From the NCBI GenBank assembly GCA_030762175.1, contig CM060840.1, forward strand, positions 43,654,001 to 43,718,000: DNA of 64,000 nt, given 5' to 3'. Shown one piece after another: positions 23,642 through 36,105 of this stretch (positions within the stretch are counted from its first letter, which is position 1; every line of letters begins with the position of its first letter). The stretch is from Metallyticus violacea (taxonomy: Eukaryota; Arthropoda; Insecta; Mantodea; Metallyticidae). The position numbers and the translations under genes are program-made. The notes beneath the pieces are model-generated. The model ran no database searches. It saw nothing but the letters and a program-made list of their open reading frames with translations, and was not told the origin of the DNA.

Positions 23642-23932
23642 TTGTTTGAGTGATTTGGTTTACTTACGGACGCTCTTTAACATCTCAGATCATCAGCGTC
23701 CCATTCAATTCAGGGCATGAAACGGCCGGTAAATTTTTCTCAGAGGCCTCTTCTTTTAGACTTGTTCTTTTTCGTGACGTAAATCTACAACACGGGACAC
23801 ACGGTTTTACTTCCCTTCCGAAGGAAGTCATACTTAGGATTTTTACGCCCGAAAAAATCCAACGACTCTGGCCGGGATTGAACCCGCGATCTTGGGTCTA
23901 TGGTTACCATTAGACCACCAAGACGGACTTCA
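23642..23932 (-). mobile_element. tRNA-derived SINE, family B
   Basis: The head at the right end (rc GTCCGTCTTGGTGGTCTAAT) is followed by the B-box GGTTCAATCCCGG (rc at about 23870-23885). The body has GTAAATCTACAACACGGGAC and CTTAGGATTTTTACGCCCGA. A probable 8-bp target duplication GTGCTTCA flanks it (23634-23641 and 23933-23940). It lacks a block in the anticodon arm (CTTGCCTTCTA) present in the 39-kb copy. Confidence 0.88.
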
Positions 23933-24057
23933 GTGCTTCAGAAATAATGCTTCTTTAAATGTTGTTTCTATAGGAAAATGTGAAGCTCAAAGCTGTTTAT
24001 ATATAAATTTTTTCTACATATTTAATGCATGATTCATTATGATTTAAATCGAAAAGC

Positions 24058-24075
24058 AACGTCCAGCTGGACGTT
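24058..24075. repeat. perfect 18-bp palindrome
   Basis: AACGTCCAGCTGGACGTT is its own reverse complement with no spacer. It is GC-richer than its flanks. It could be a protein-binding site or chance. Confidence 0.8.
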
Positions 24076-24984
24076 TTAATTAGCTAATAAAGTCAACTAC
24101 AAACTTAGTAATTGTGCATTATAAATTGAACCGAAAATTTATAGAGTTGTTAAATAATTCAGTATAGAAACAGAAACAAAATGCTGGGTGGTCAAATAAA
24201 TGAATAAAATTGATCATATGAAGCTTTAGTATTTTATATATATATATATATATAGTATAGACGCATTATTGCATGAAACTCCATGAGCTAGTCTAAAAGT
24301 TTAAAATAAGCTCATGCATATGAAGCCTAAATTCTCCTTGGCTTCAGTTTTTCGTGCGCCCGGTATGAATCCGAACCCCTTGCTGTTTGCAATCGACTTC
24401 CAACGAGCACTTCTATATGGGGCAAAAAAAGAAAGGAGGAAAAAAGAAAAAGACGAAAAATGTTAACTGAGGTTGCGACGAAGCAAACAAGCAAAGAGAG
24501 GAAATATGTATGCAAGCCGGCTGCCACACCATCAGAGCAAACCAGGCCAGGTAAGAGCGAACAGTGTTGCCAGGGTTACGCAAGGAGAGTGGGTGTCTGA
24601 GCCCCACAGCAAACTGGACTTCCCGCCTGCTGGGTGAGCTATTTATTTCCAAGTTTCTTCACCGGTGGCACGTGGTTTATCACCTTAACACTAACTCCCT
24701 CAATTTATATAAATGCGAGTTATGGCTTATATCCAGTTCATTACCAAGCCTTCCTTTTTTTAAGACAGCGCCTTTGTGAACAAAGCTGTTTACAAAATCC
24801 CCCGATACTTTATACAAAAATTACGAAAAAGGGAAGAGCGGAATGATCGGCAGATGGAGTCTATGTGGATTGTAATAAAATAATTAAATACTTGCACCAT
24901 TAGCGTTGTTTTATTTCCACTTGCGAATACAAATATAAAATGAAAATAATATCCTTCCTGCGACTGTGGGGAGCTGGAAGTATT

Positions 24985-25020
24985 AAATAATTTATTTTCG
25001 GCCTGGAAAATAAATTATTT
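24985..25020. repeat. inverted repeat with 15-bp arms and 6-bp loop
   Basis: AAATAATTTATTTTC at 24985-24999 and its exact reverse complement at 25006-25020 are separated by GGCCTG. It would form a hairpin in single-stranded DNA or RNA. Confidence 0.85.
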
Positions 25021-28000
25021 TAGATATAATGAACAATGCCCTATTAATAATGAACCATTAAAGCATCCACTTACAAGCATTTGTGAAATTTGATTAACTT
25101 TTTTTTAACAAATACAGCAAGGCACACCATTCCTTAATGACTGAAATAATTAACAAAAAAGAAGATTTAGAAATAAAAGAAACATGAACAATGTGTGTAG
25201 TATATAGGTATAATTGGTTAGGTTCGGAAGTTGGTGACCCCCCCCCCTCAAAAAAAAATATTTACTATAATCTTATTATAAATGTCTAAGAATTACATAA
25301 AAAGTTTAAAAAAAAATATCCAGGTATTCCATTTCAACCACCAACTATAAAGAAGATGAACTTGATTTTTTCAACTCTGATTCTTCATTTCCAGCTAATG
25401 TTTTACACATGGCTAATGTAAAAGAATAATTTTCATACATAAATTTACCCCTATATAGTTGATGGTTTAACTAGAAGTCATAAGTATGAGCCGCCTATTA
25501 GGGAAATAAGTCTCTCATAGTAGAAACCTTAGGGAGACATGAATCAGACGAGAGAGACACATAATTCCGTGACCCGAATGTTTCAAGTCTGGTTCTTTAT
25601 TTCTCACTTAAATCGCTACATAATACATTAAAAACGGAAGTCTTCTTTAAAACTGAACATACTGAAATAACATACAATAGACAAGCCAAGCGGAAAAGCT
25701 TCCGGCCATTGAAATGGATTTCTTAAGTTTAGTTAAGAAATCTTGAAGATGAAACAGTATTAGGACCTGACATTTATGCAAGTGTATGAAACAATTGCAA
25801 CTGAGGGTATGAAATTTTAGTAAACAATAATCGCAAGAATGCTCTAATGCTCTATTCCTCCAACCATTACTTTTCAATGTTAAAAACAACGGAAAGAAGC
25901 TAATGATGATGAAATTTACGTTTCATTTCTCAGGTAACCGGATTTTCACTAGCAGAACCTGAATGTAAGTTATAAAAATCAGTTAAAACTCTAAATGAAA
26001 AATTATTTGGAATGAATATAAAGCTGTATAGAACATAAATTACGGCATTTACAAGGGTATGTCCATTTGGTAACTACACAGTAAATAAAAATATTTTAAA
26101 TAAATAACAGATAAAAAAAAATAACCGCTCAAAAACTTAAATTTATGCACATTACAAGATTTGTCAATTTTATTTTTAAATGCACATGATCCAACAAAAG
26201 TCTCAAAATAAGCTACATAATATTTTAGCCAAAAAGACGAAAACTACTACAAACAAATTTACCTGCAGAAATGCGCTTCATGAGGGAAAATGTATACTTA
26301 AGAAACAGAGAAAAAAAATGAGTAATAGACATTGAACATCAAACAATTTTATTTCAATCCTGAAACATATTTTTAAAGTCTTTCAAAATAAATTATTTTC
26401 AACATTTATTATTAAACACGTTTCATTAAATAAATATTGCACTCAAAGAATTAACTTATATGACATATTTTCTATAACTGAAATGTGAAGAAATTTAGAA
26501 TTTAAATCAATCAGAGTTGTATATCGTTGTAAGTTTATCGTAATTTTTACTGAATCATTTTACTTCAAGGATGCGCATTTGTCTTCACGTTTGTTTTCCC
26601 ACAAATCCCCGAACAAGAAGCGATTAATCGCAAAAACCAGCAATCATACAAGATGGCCAGGAGAAAAATAAGTAACAGCTCTAGCAGATCGCCTTTCGTA
26701 TCGCAAGCTAATATTGTGTAATGTACTCCTACAATAATAAAGAAAAAACATGCAATAAGCATTGTTAAATTTCTATTTTGCTTTTCTACGTTGTCATTAA
26801 TGAGTAAATCGAAATGTAATCGACCTTGTAGTAAAGGATAATTGTATAAAATTATTAAACTATTACTTATGAATACCTACTACATATCATTAATATTTTG
26901 TAAGCTAATTTCAAGAACATATTATTTTTATTCAAATTTTATTTCTGAAATAGTTCAAATTTTGAACAGCAGTAGTCGCAGAAGGTTTTGGGATATTGCT
27001 TATAATAATAAATATTGCATGATGAGGTTATTAGAAAAGTGTATTTAGAAATTAATTAGAAGGAATCGATAAAAGAATTTTGACATAAAATAATCCAAGA
27101 AAAACTTACAACTTGGTTACAGCTGTCTCATTCCTAAGCAAAGCTGGGATGACATGACATTTTCATTCAAAAAACTAGTAAATACCAAAAATTGAGGTTG
27201 ACAGAATGTTAGAACAGCTCTGGCTACAAGCAGAAAAAAGAAGTCATTAAAGCATTCAAAGAAAAACGTACTAGGTACATGCTGAAAGAAAGAACGAAAC
27301 CTCTGTTCACCATGCTCTTGAGCTTAGTCAAACATTGCAAGAGGGTTATCTTTTACGTTTGAATTATGTTGTTTCACTGGGTACTTTGTGAAGAAGCTAC
27401 AGCGATAATTTAATGTATTTAGTTTGCTGTTGAAGCCGCAAGTTGACTATAAAATAAACTGGGCTCCGGTTGGAAGCGTTATGTGAGCTGGCGAGGCGCG
27501 TGCCAGCCTTGTGCTCCCTCCCAGAGAGGTTAAAATGAAACCACAAGAACATCGGTCAGCATTAGAAGCTGAACCACAATACACTTGTTGGCCGCTTAAC
27601 GCTCTCCTCAACTAGATAGAATAACGTTTTGAAATGTGGTATAAACAATCTCTTTCACTTCACCGCTACCAAGGGCATTATTTACACCATAAGAGAACGA
27701 AGGCATTACTCAATGACTGGACTCTTGATTGAGTTAACGCACATGCTGGTTTCGAAACTTACGACAGATGGTTTAATTAAATAGAAAGGTATGGCTGCAG
27801 CACCTCGACACAATCCGAAAGGACTTGTTTTGCCGAGTTTGATGGGAGTAATTTCCTTATTTGGTGCACTTCGACGACAGCATTGCCACTAAACAAAGTC
27901 TATCTCATTTGCTTTGGCGCAGTTGAATGATTCCTAGGCGCCGGTTTGCGAGAAGTGAATATATTTGTTGATTTATAGAATTCGGTCTACCGAAGAATGT

Positions 28001-29151
28001 AAGGCCAACCTTGTGCTCTTAGAAAACGTGTTTTGTTTCCAAGCGCGAAGCATTTGTCTTTTCAAAGAATTATGCCGCATGCTTTCACTCAGCAACAGGA
28101 CATGTTCAGAAGGAACAGCATTTTGAAAGCATTGTAGGCAGTTATAAACTTAAAAATTTCCACAACCGTTGACATTCAAAAAATTTTGGACAGAGAGATA
28201 TCAGATTCACCAAGTGGCATCCTAGCTCAACCACGTAAGCAAGATTTATTTATTATTTAGTTTTATGGAACCGACGATACAAAAGTCATATTTTTTGTTT
28301 AATGAGCTGGGGTTCACATCCCCTGATCGTAACACTGGAAAGACAAAAATAATGCAAAAAGTTTCTGTGATTTTTTTTCAATAAATCGCCCCGATTTATA
28401 TTTTTACATACCAAAATATTGAACATTTATAAGAAATGCTTATGTTTTGCATACCTTTAAGTTAAAGTGAGTGGCAATTTGTTGTAATGACAGGGATGTA
28501 ATTAGTAATAGGTACTTGTTTCTGAAAAGTTGTATTGATAGATTACGAGATTAACGTTTATTGAAGGCAGAGAGGCAAGGGCCTGCTTGCAGTCGCTGCG
28601 CATTCATTAGTATTTTTATTTTAAAGGCTATATTTTTACTGAAAACATTGTAACCATAATCAGTAACTTTTGTTATTAGAAGACGTGAAAAGGATGCCCC
28701 TCAGAGGCAATACATTACGGGTATCGGAATATAAAAGTTTTGTATTTCATCTAACTTTTTCTCCTGAAGAACACAGCAATTCGGAACAAGTTTCCTGTAA
28801 ATGAGAAATACTTAACAATTTGGCGAAACATTTTCTCTACTTGAAACTTACAAGAACAAGTACTACAAATTTGCATTCAATGAAAACATCGAGTAACACA
28901 TGAACGCACAACCGCTCGCTGACAAAGACTACCTCACACTAACTACAAGCTGCTACCTGTACATTCATTATGCGGTCTTGACAACTGACTTTTCCCAGAA
29001 CTCAGCCGCGCTCCGCCGGCCCGTAACTCAAATAACCTCAGTGTTTGTAATTTAGGGGTTTTGCCAATTTTTTCGTGACATATATTATTTGATTTTATTT
29101 AACCGTAAAGAATTCACTTTTTTCATTTTGTTTTCTTTTGCTTTTTAATTA
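25021..29151. other. no recognised genes; AT-rich then a slightly GC-richer stretch
   Basis: 25.0-27.4 kb is strongly AT-rich with chance-like frames. 27.4-29.0 kb is less AT-rich and contains patches such as GCGAGGCGCGTGCCAGCC (27.49 kb) and CGCGCTCCGCCGGCC (29.01 kb), but no frame there could be recognised as coding. Confidence 0.45.
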
Positions 29152-29242
29152 TGTTTAACACACACGTTTTTCACTGCTGAGGCTGCACAGGCGGTGAACT
29201 ACTAATGATATGGATGATGATATATCACTTAAAAAAAAAAAT
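29152..29242 (-). mobile_element. SINE family A, 3'-end fragment
   Basis: TGTTTAACACACACGTTTTT then CACTGCTGAGGC-CACAGGCGGTGAAC-ACT-ATGAT matches the tail-side 90 bp of the 0.8-kb copy. The head and body are missing. Confidence 0.7.
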
Positions 29243-30315
29243 AGAACAAGAGCTTAAGTGTGGAATACAACCCCACATCTCAAAGAAGTTAGCCAAGAGG
29301 GTTTCTATTATACAATCTTTTAATCCCTTAACAATACAAATCCTATAATATAACCTTAAACAGGCGATTATAAAACCCTAGTAAATTACGTTATTTTAAC
29401 TGGAGATTCCTTAGAGATTTCCGGGACGCGCAGATTCGCTGTTGTGATTCAACAGAGTAGGGTAACTCATATGAAAGAATATGAGCACAGTAAGAAAATT
29501 TCGTGGTTCGAACATCAGCGTGACCTTGAGTTTTTTCTCTCCAACTACAACTCCACACCTTAGCCTAACGCATTGCATATGTGAAAAAACAACACATATC
29601 TGAAATAACATTGCTTTTTTTTTTCTTCTCCATAATAGACAGAAATAATCGAGCCAACTTGTGTAAGCAGTTCGCGAGAGGAAAAACAAATATCTATCAG
29701 AAAAGAGAAAGATGCCTTGCAAGGTTTAGAACCCACGCTCTAAAGTTCAAATACCTCTAACGCTGTCATGCATGTATATGAAACTAAATACAGTCATTTA
29801 TGTTAATGTGCACGCAGAAAGCATTCGTTTTTCTGTGCAATGCTTTCAGTAAATTCAATGGCATTGCTCTTATTCTCCTTCAAACTTAACCATGCAGCCT
29901 CTAGTGTTGTTAACATGGAAATTCCAAGCAGAGCAGCTGTTTCAATGCACCAGCTGTTACTTAAAAATAGTGAAAATACATAAACATGAAACGCAGTCAC
30001 ACAATACACATTAAACGTCTTCCTGCTCTGCTGAGACTCCTGACACGCCCTCCACAATGATAGCTGTCATACCACAACCTAAAACGTATGTATCCCTGCT
30101 TTACAGAACAGAGTTGACCTTTCGGTAAGTCTAACAGCGCTGCACATTCAGTGCTTTATGTTATATAATAGCACAGAATTAAAAATGTGGAATGTTTCAA
30201 AATATACGCCTAAGTTCAGGAAAGAGCTCATATTTGTAGATAATATCAACATGGATCTACAAATACTTCTTATTGAGTTTTTAATGCGTATGCCTTTCAA
30301 ACCTTATAGTAAGAC
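29243..30315. other. no recognised feature
   Basis: AT-rich, with two minus-strand frames of 80-100 codons that show no family resemblance. Confidence 0.4.
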
Positions 30316-31182
30316 GATCGTTTAAAAGATGCCCCACGTTTATTTATTTATTTTTTTTCCTTCCCCTCAGCCATTAAAAAAGATAGAAAAGTGTACAATT
30401 TACAGCTTTAAAGTTTGACCTTTCTTCTGCAAGTGTACAAAGTTTCAAGTCATTCCGGCAGATAGGGGAGCTGTAGAGAACTGTTAAAATTGCGTCTGTT
30501 GCAGACACTCGTCACAAACAACGAGCACTGATTGAATTTTTGGTTCATGAGAGAGAAAAGCCTGTGTTCAGTGTATGGGAACTGTGCTGTCATAGGAGAA
30601 CCGCTGGATGTTGCACTAAGCGAGTGAAACACGAGGAAATGCAAAAACGTGTAAGCGATCTGGATGTCCTGACTCACCAACACTCCACACACATGTTGTT
30701 GAACCGCGCGGATGCCAGTCAACAATTGGCCTTCCAGCTCTCGATCAGTGTTGAAAGTATGTGTGTGCAGGGCCTTAGGGTGTTCAAAAGTGTGATCAAC
30801 ATGGGCTCCATGATGTCTCAAAGCAGGCCACAACATTCAGAGGAAAACAATTACTTCTGAATTGTTGGAGCGCTTTGAGGCCTTGTCTCGGATCGTTACA
30901 GATTACTTGGGTGCACCTCTTTGCAGTTCTTTAAGATGCTTTACTGAAATTCATTTTGAGGACGATGCAGTGAATAAATGGCTATGCACAGAGTACAACA
31001 GCTGGTACCGGCAAGGAATAAATGTATCTCTTCCACGCTGGCGTAAGGCCATAAAAGTTGGAGATTATGTGAATGAATATAACGTGCAGAAGAAACAGTG
31101 ATTTATAATGTCACCAAATTTAAAGTATTTTGAATGAATATCTTATGAGAAAAAACGTGGGACATTATTTTTTAAAGACCCT
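30316..31182 (+). mobile_element. mariner-like DNA transposon, internally deleted, with terminal inverted repeats
   Basis: The left end GATCGTTTAAAAGATGCCCC plus ACG (30317-30339) pairs with the right end (rc from 31182: AGGGTCTTTAAAAAATAATG then TCCCACG) as imperfect inverted repeats with a small gap. The 0.87-kb body carries the transposase relic described separately. It is shorter than a full mariner (about 1.3 kb) because the catalytic centre is deleted. Confidence 0.75.
30492..31101 (+). pseudogene. mariner-family transposase with deleted catalytic core
   Basis: The N-terminal helix-turn-helix reads HKQRALIEFLVHEREKPV and then, one frame on, VYGNCAVIGENRW (30500-30620). The second helix-turn-helix region follows with QLAFQLSISVESM (about 30725). 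AGHNIQRKTITSELLERFEA then LSRIVTD (30820-30905) is the segment just before the first catalytic Asp. Instead of GDETW-HHY the frame jumps through LGAPL into FTEIHFEDDAVNKWL, SWYRQGI, RWRKAIKVGDYV (30945-31085) and a stop at 31101, the normal C-terminus. So the region from the first to the third catalytic Asp is deleted in frame. Upstream frameshifts and stops also disable it. Confidence 0.82.
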
Positions 31183-31424
31183 GATAAATGCTTAAAATTC
31201 TATCTACCTCGATATATTGTTTCCATGTCTCCTTGCCCAGTAAAAATGGATCCAAATTCCTGGCATGTTGCGCATTATTCGATGGTACGATTCTATTGCA
31301 GAGCTTGTACAACACATATCGGAGACAAATGCACCGATAAAGTTAAATGAAACTCCGTATACTTAAACCAGGTGAATGTGGGAGCCAAATAATATCCACC
31401 GATCAAAAGTGCGGAATGGCACAG

Positions 31425-31530
31425 GCCTTAATTCATGGCACTTGCATTCGAGAGGTCATTTGTTCAATTTCCTTTGGGACCGGCCATCCTGACTTTCGTG
31501 GTTTCCCCTAGTCGGGTAGGCAAAATCGGA
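31425..31530 (+). mobile_element. family D-like SINE head fragment
   Basis: GCATTCGAGAGGTCATTTGT, TCAATTTCCTTTGGGACCGG, CTGACTTTCGTGGTTTCCCC and GGAGATGGATTTT correspond in order to the rc of 60780-60875 (family D head: GCATTCGGGAGATCCGGGTT, CTGACTTTAATTTCCCTGGC, GGGATGGATTTT). The B-box is degenerate. Confidence 0.5.
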
Positions 31531-31669
31531 GATGGATTTTAGCTTCCATGAATTTTCCGTTCTCAAATTTTTCTACATTTTTATTCCGCTGGTTCTTTAA
31601 AGGATCAAAAGTGCCAGGATGAGGTAGATTGCTGTGGTGTAGTTGACTTGCGCTTTGTAAGTTATTATT

Positions 31670-31766
31670 GCGTTTATTTACGGACGCTCTTTAAAATCTT
31701 TATTCATCAGCGTCCCAAATTCAAAGCGTGAAACGGCTGAAAATTTTGGTTCAGATGTCTCTTAAT
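31670..31766 (-). mobile_element. SINE family B, 3'-end fragment
   Basis: TTTATTTACGGACGCTCTTT followed by CATCAGCGTCCCAAATTCAA and GCGTGAAACGGCTG matches the tail-side 95 bp of the 39-kb copy. The head is missing. Confidence 0.8.
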
Positions 31767-31854
31767 CTCCCTTAATCTTCCTCATCAACGAGTTTCGGTT
31801 TGGGAACAAACGGAGTCAATCCTGGAGAGCATTCAAGGTACCTTTATCAATACT

Positions 31855-32330
31855 TAACTCGCTCAAATGTTGCATTCAAATAGTACTCTGTGTTTTGTCC
31901 TTTTGAATATTCTTCTCTGGCGCTGAACAACCAAGTCTGACACAAGTTTGATCGCTGTTTCCATTATGATATGTGATATTGGATCCAAGTTTCATCCATG
32001 AGTGAACGCACAAAACGTGTTTTGTTGTTGTTGAAACACTCCAAACATAGTTGCAATTTTTAACAGGAAAATCTGCTGTTAGCAAAACCGTGGCATATAT
32101 CTTGCGCAAAGCTTTAATCATATAAAATATACACAACACATTCCTTTGAAACATCCATAATTTCAGCAATTTTACACTTTAACTCGCCAATCAACTAACA
32201 CCACTATTAGTTTAATGAATTCTGCTGTTGTATTTTTTGGACGCTCTTCAGGTGGGTAATCTTCAAAAATAAAGGAAAGAATCCCCATAAATGTTTAAAC
32301 AATTTTCTTTGGCGTTAAATTGACTTTTAA
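31855..32330 (-). pseudogene. mariner-family transposase, N-terminal to first catalytic Asp
   Basis: Minus-strand blocks, in order, match mariner. RPKNTTAEFIKLIVVLVDWR (linker after the first helix-turn-helix, about 32250-32190) is followed by CKIAEIMDVSKECVVYILYD (second helix-turn-helix, about 32185-32120) and a stop. CLECFNNNKTRFVRSLMDET then WIQYHI (about 32050-31975) contains the first catalytic Asp in MDETW. LGCSAPEKNIQKDKTQS (about 31940-31880) sits in another frame. Stops and at least two frameshifts disable it. It is a different lineage from the adjacent 30.3-kb copy and lies on the opposite strand. Confidence 0.8.
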
Positions 32331-32342
32331 AAAGAACTCATT

Positions 32343-32453
32343 ACTAAGCGATATTCAAATGTATCTTTTATGGGACACCCCAAAACAGGTCTGCTTTATA
32401 AAGTTATATTAAATAAAAACAATGACTTGGTGTTTCAAATATCGCTTAAGATA
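32343..32453. repeat. short inverted repeat flanking about 70 bp
   Basis: ACTAAGCGATATTCAAA near 32344 and TTTCAAATATCGCTTAAG near 32435 are near-perfect reverse complements. They sit at the N-terminal side of the mariner fossil and may be remains of its end. Confidence 0.45.
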
Positions 32454-33348
32454 AGATGTAGCAAAGTAAAAACAATTATACTGTAAACTGCATGTCCAAA
32501 TATGGTCGTGGCAAAGAACATTTTAGAAGACCCTCGTATAAGGAATCAATTTCTTAATTTATGCATATACTGTTTTAAACACTCTGTATAAGAGTGAACA
32601 CAATTACTTAAAAAACAGAGCTCCTTCTTTATTGTTATATAAAGTCGTATAGAAAGATAGGGTGAACGGTAGAAATAAAATTAATCAACAGAAGTGGCCG
32701 GGAAAGTTTTAAAAGGACAGAATAATACTTTTCTTTCATACAATGTCATTTAAGTATTCCTCTAAGGTTACAAAGCACATTACTCAGTTTATTTCCCACA
32801 AATGTTTCCATGAAAGCAAAGATTAACATAAATGTGCACTAAAGTGTATGCAATAGTCAAGGGTTCATTTTCACTGCAATTAATATAAAACAGATGCATT
32901 GGGAATTTTTAAGGTTTATTTTTATCCCTCTTGTACTTAGTATAATTCCCCTTTGCCTTTAGTAAACAGAAATTATAGCAAGTATGCCCCTATAAAATGT
33001 TACACATTTTACTACATTGATACAATTGTGTTTACCATAGTTTTCGTAGCTGTTGGCACTCCGCACAGTTTTGATTGTATGCATATCTGGGCTGTTTTCA
33101 GCTAGTCTAATTCAGATATCTCACATTCACACTATTAATCATACATTTTGCCTTATGACATGGAGCACCGTCCTGCATGAATGTTCGAAATATTGCAAAG
33201 TTTCGAATAAAATTCAGCAGAAATATTTATTAGACAGAGAAACGTCGGAAATATGAGGTTAGAATAAAATGAGTAGCCTCTAAAGCCTGCCAAATTTGCA
33301 TTTTATCTTAAAAACGTAAAATTGCTAATAATTTGGACATGTCGTTAT
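32454..33348. other. no recognised feature
   Basis: AT-rich non-coding sequence with no recognisable family on either strand. Confidence 0.5.
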
Positions 33349-33370
33349 ACACACACACACAAACACACAC
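33349..33370. repeat. (AC)n microsatellite
   Basis: About 10 AC units with one interruption. Confidence 0.9.
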
Positions 33371-33439
33371 ATTGAATATGTAGTATAGCCACATCAAAGA
33401 CATCACAGGCATAGAAACACGCATAAGGTGAAGATGAAT

Positions 33440-33600
33440 GATGAAATGGAAGGGGATTCCACGAGAGAGAAATACTAAGCCAGTATTTGCCCTTTTTGCA
33501 AATGGACGGAGGAAAACCGCGGAAAATATCTTCAGTTAGGATATTTAGCCCGTCCTAATAAGACTTCCAAGCGTTACTGCCTGAGCCAATCCGCTCTGTT
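33440..33600 (-). mobile_element. degraded tRNA-derived SINE (fourth type)
   Basis: On the minus strand AGCGGATTGGCTCAGGCAGT then AACGCTTGGAAG resembles a tRNA 5' half with an A-box-like TGGCTCAGGCAG. It is followed by a body with GCGGTTTTCCTCCGTCCATT, a core style shared by insect tRNA-SINEs. The B-box is not recognisable. Low to moderate confidence. Confidence 0.4.
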
Positions 33601-35831
33601 TATAAATTACCACCACGATAAAATAAAAACAGTGCTTCGAAGAGTTTGCACAGCCATTCGCTTTCAACATATTTTCTGCATTAATGTTGTCACTTGATTT
33701 AATTTACAGATGCTTGAAATAGAACATCTTAAGGAGCTCTGACACTTTAATTACCCCACAGAGAAATAAAAGCTTAAGAAATTCTACGCTTTGATTGGTA
33801 ACTATTTTACTTCTTTCTCTTATTTAAAAAAATACGCATGTAATAACATAAATGAATCTGTACGAACTTTCTTGTTGAGGTTGAAAGATTATATGGATGG
33901 ATTACCAACCCCGACTGCGGAACCCTCCGATTTGCGAACAAATTTGGAAGTTTTAGAATACGTTACCTATCATAATACCTAGAGTAAAGATGCTGAGCTC
34001 AGGCGCGTTGGGCGAAGTTTCTGCCATTCACCTGTCATAACAGTTCGCGCGCTGATGGCTCTTAGAGAGTAAATGTTATTACAGAGTATTGGCGTAACAC
34101 TTTTATTAATTATAGTGTATCAGTGAAGTAATTTTATTGTATTGTGTTGAAGTGTTACCAGTAGAACAGAGAAAAATTATATAGGAATAGTCTCCATAAT
34201 GAGAAGGGACTTAAAAGATGTCAGAAGTGTGCGAATACAGGGCACCACTTTGAATATATCCTATAATACAGGTTAGTTGTCATTATGAAATAAAACTAAT
34301 ATGGTTCACGCCATTATTAATCTATGGAATAGAAATGCGAGGAGCCGTACACTGACCTGACTTAGGCCTCAGACAACTTGCATTAGTTGCGGACACAGCT
34401 TATAAATAATTCTCTGTATTTTGTTCCAGCAAAACTTACTGTTAAACCTTATATTTCATATAATGTAAACTAAATACACACATGTTCTTGTAGTTATAAC
34501 TATACAATGGCGAGTAATTATATTTACAAAATTAAGCAAATTTTTTCGACTGAACTCGTAAAATAAATTTAACAACGAAATAAAATCGGAGTTTTTATTG
34601 GAAAGTATAAAACGTTTTAGTCTGATTCTCAAGCAACCTTCGAAAGTGTAATTTTTCATTTCTATTTTATTATACTTTTTATTTATCTAATAGAGAGAGC
34701 CAGGGATGCTATATGGAAGAAGGCTCTCGAGGGTACTTGATGCCAATGCTCCCTTATTTATATACGTAACTCAAAATGACGGTAAAATTACGGTGCAAAA
34801 ATAAATCTTACCAAAAATCCTTTACATCTGCAATCCTGTCTTAGGAAGTATAAATTCTCGTGCTGGGTGATGACAGGCAACCCCATGAGTTTCTGGCAAC
34901 AGACACCAGTAATACGAGGCTAGTAAATCATCGTGTGTTTTATCACGATATTATAGATACGTGACGTAAGTTGGGGAATATTCTTGGGGAGAATTCCTGC
35001 TCGGGATGCCAATAGAGAAAATGATGCATCATTACATACACATATCGGATGAAATTGTAAAGATATTATCTGCTGCTAAGTCCCTCAATAGCTGCATCAA
35101 AGTTCACGACCGTACACAAACTCACGAAATGAAGCTATGTAAATTGAGATTAACATCTTGAAATTGGATATTGTATTGGATGTACAGTTGGAAATTTACA
35201 AAGCCTTGTAATGACTGTGTGTACAGCACAACTGTGCCAGCGAGACTTTAAAGCTAATCGGTCCTTAGATCCCTGTTAATCAAACACTGTCAACACATAT
35301 CCAAAACGTGTGTTATAATAACCGTTATTATGTTGATCAACATTGTCAAAATAAGCTCTCTCTCTATCTCTCTCTAAAAATGTACATCGTAGTTCGCCTT
35401 TCCTATACAGTGCGTCAGCCATTGCTACAAAGTAAACAAATACTGATTATCTTGCAATTAAATACGAAGGTTTAATTGAACCGCTGACAAATATGTGGTT
35501 AATTCTTGTGAAGGCATACTACCAAACATGATTTACCACAGAGGAGATTTTGACAAACCTACAAATTGTCTAAGCAGGTTAAAAACAAGATAATAGCTAT
35601 TTCAATGCATGGCGTTAATAACAGACCAGCTTATTTAATTAAATATCCTAAAGAAACCGTTTAAGGAAAAACATTGTATAGTCTCCAAAATAATAAATAT
35701 AGCGAGAGTTCTATAAATGCATACACCTATTGCTATACACAAATGCACAATTTGTGAAATTATGAAAATCGAAACAATAAAACTGTGATTAACACATGTA
35801 TATTTTGCACTCTAATTACTAAGGAACATTA
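33601..35831. other. no recognised feature
   Basis: AT-rich, with a short (CT)n run at 35356-35375. No family resemblance on either strand. Confidence 0.5.
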
Positions 35832-36105
35832 GCCCTGGCGGTCTAGTGGTAACCATAGACCGTAGACCCAAGATCGCGGGCTCAATCCCGGCCAGAGTCA
35901 ATGGATGTTTTTTCGGGCGTAAGTATGGCTTCATTCGGAAGGGAATAAAGCCGTAGGTCCCACGTCGTAGATTTACGTGATGTAAAAGAATATCAAGCCC
36001 GAAAGAAGAGGTACATAACAAAATTTATCGGCCCTGGATTGAATGGGACGCTGATGACCTGAGATGTTAAAGATTGTCCGTAAATAAACCAATTGCAATA
36101 AATAC
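35832..36105 (+). mobile_element. tRNA-derived SINE, family B
   Basis: The tRNA-like head GCCCTGGCGGTCTAGTGGTA with B-box GGGCTCAATCCC (about 35879-35890) is followed by TTTTTTCGGGCGTAAGTATG and AATGGGACGCTGATGACCTG. The copy ends in GTCCGTAAATAAA plus an A-rich tail. It is the only family B copy here on the plus strand. A weak repeat, ACTAAG, lies at both ends. Confidence 0.85.

Noticed and set aside
24340..24421. Possible SINE head (rc GGGGTTCGGATTCATACCGG)
   Set aside because: Only a B-box-like word is present; no A-box, body or second copy supports it.
30450..30836. 128-codon minus-strand frame
   Set aside because: It is antisense to the mariner transposase relic on the plus strand, which explains its openness.
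33349..33370. CRISPR-like or satellite array among the simple repeats
   Set aside because: All repeats are 1-6 bp microsatellites or homopolymers without spacers; nothing resembles a CRISPR array.
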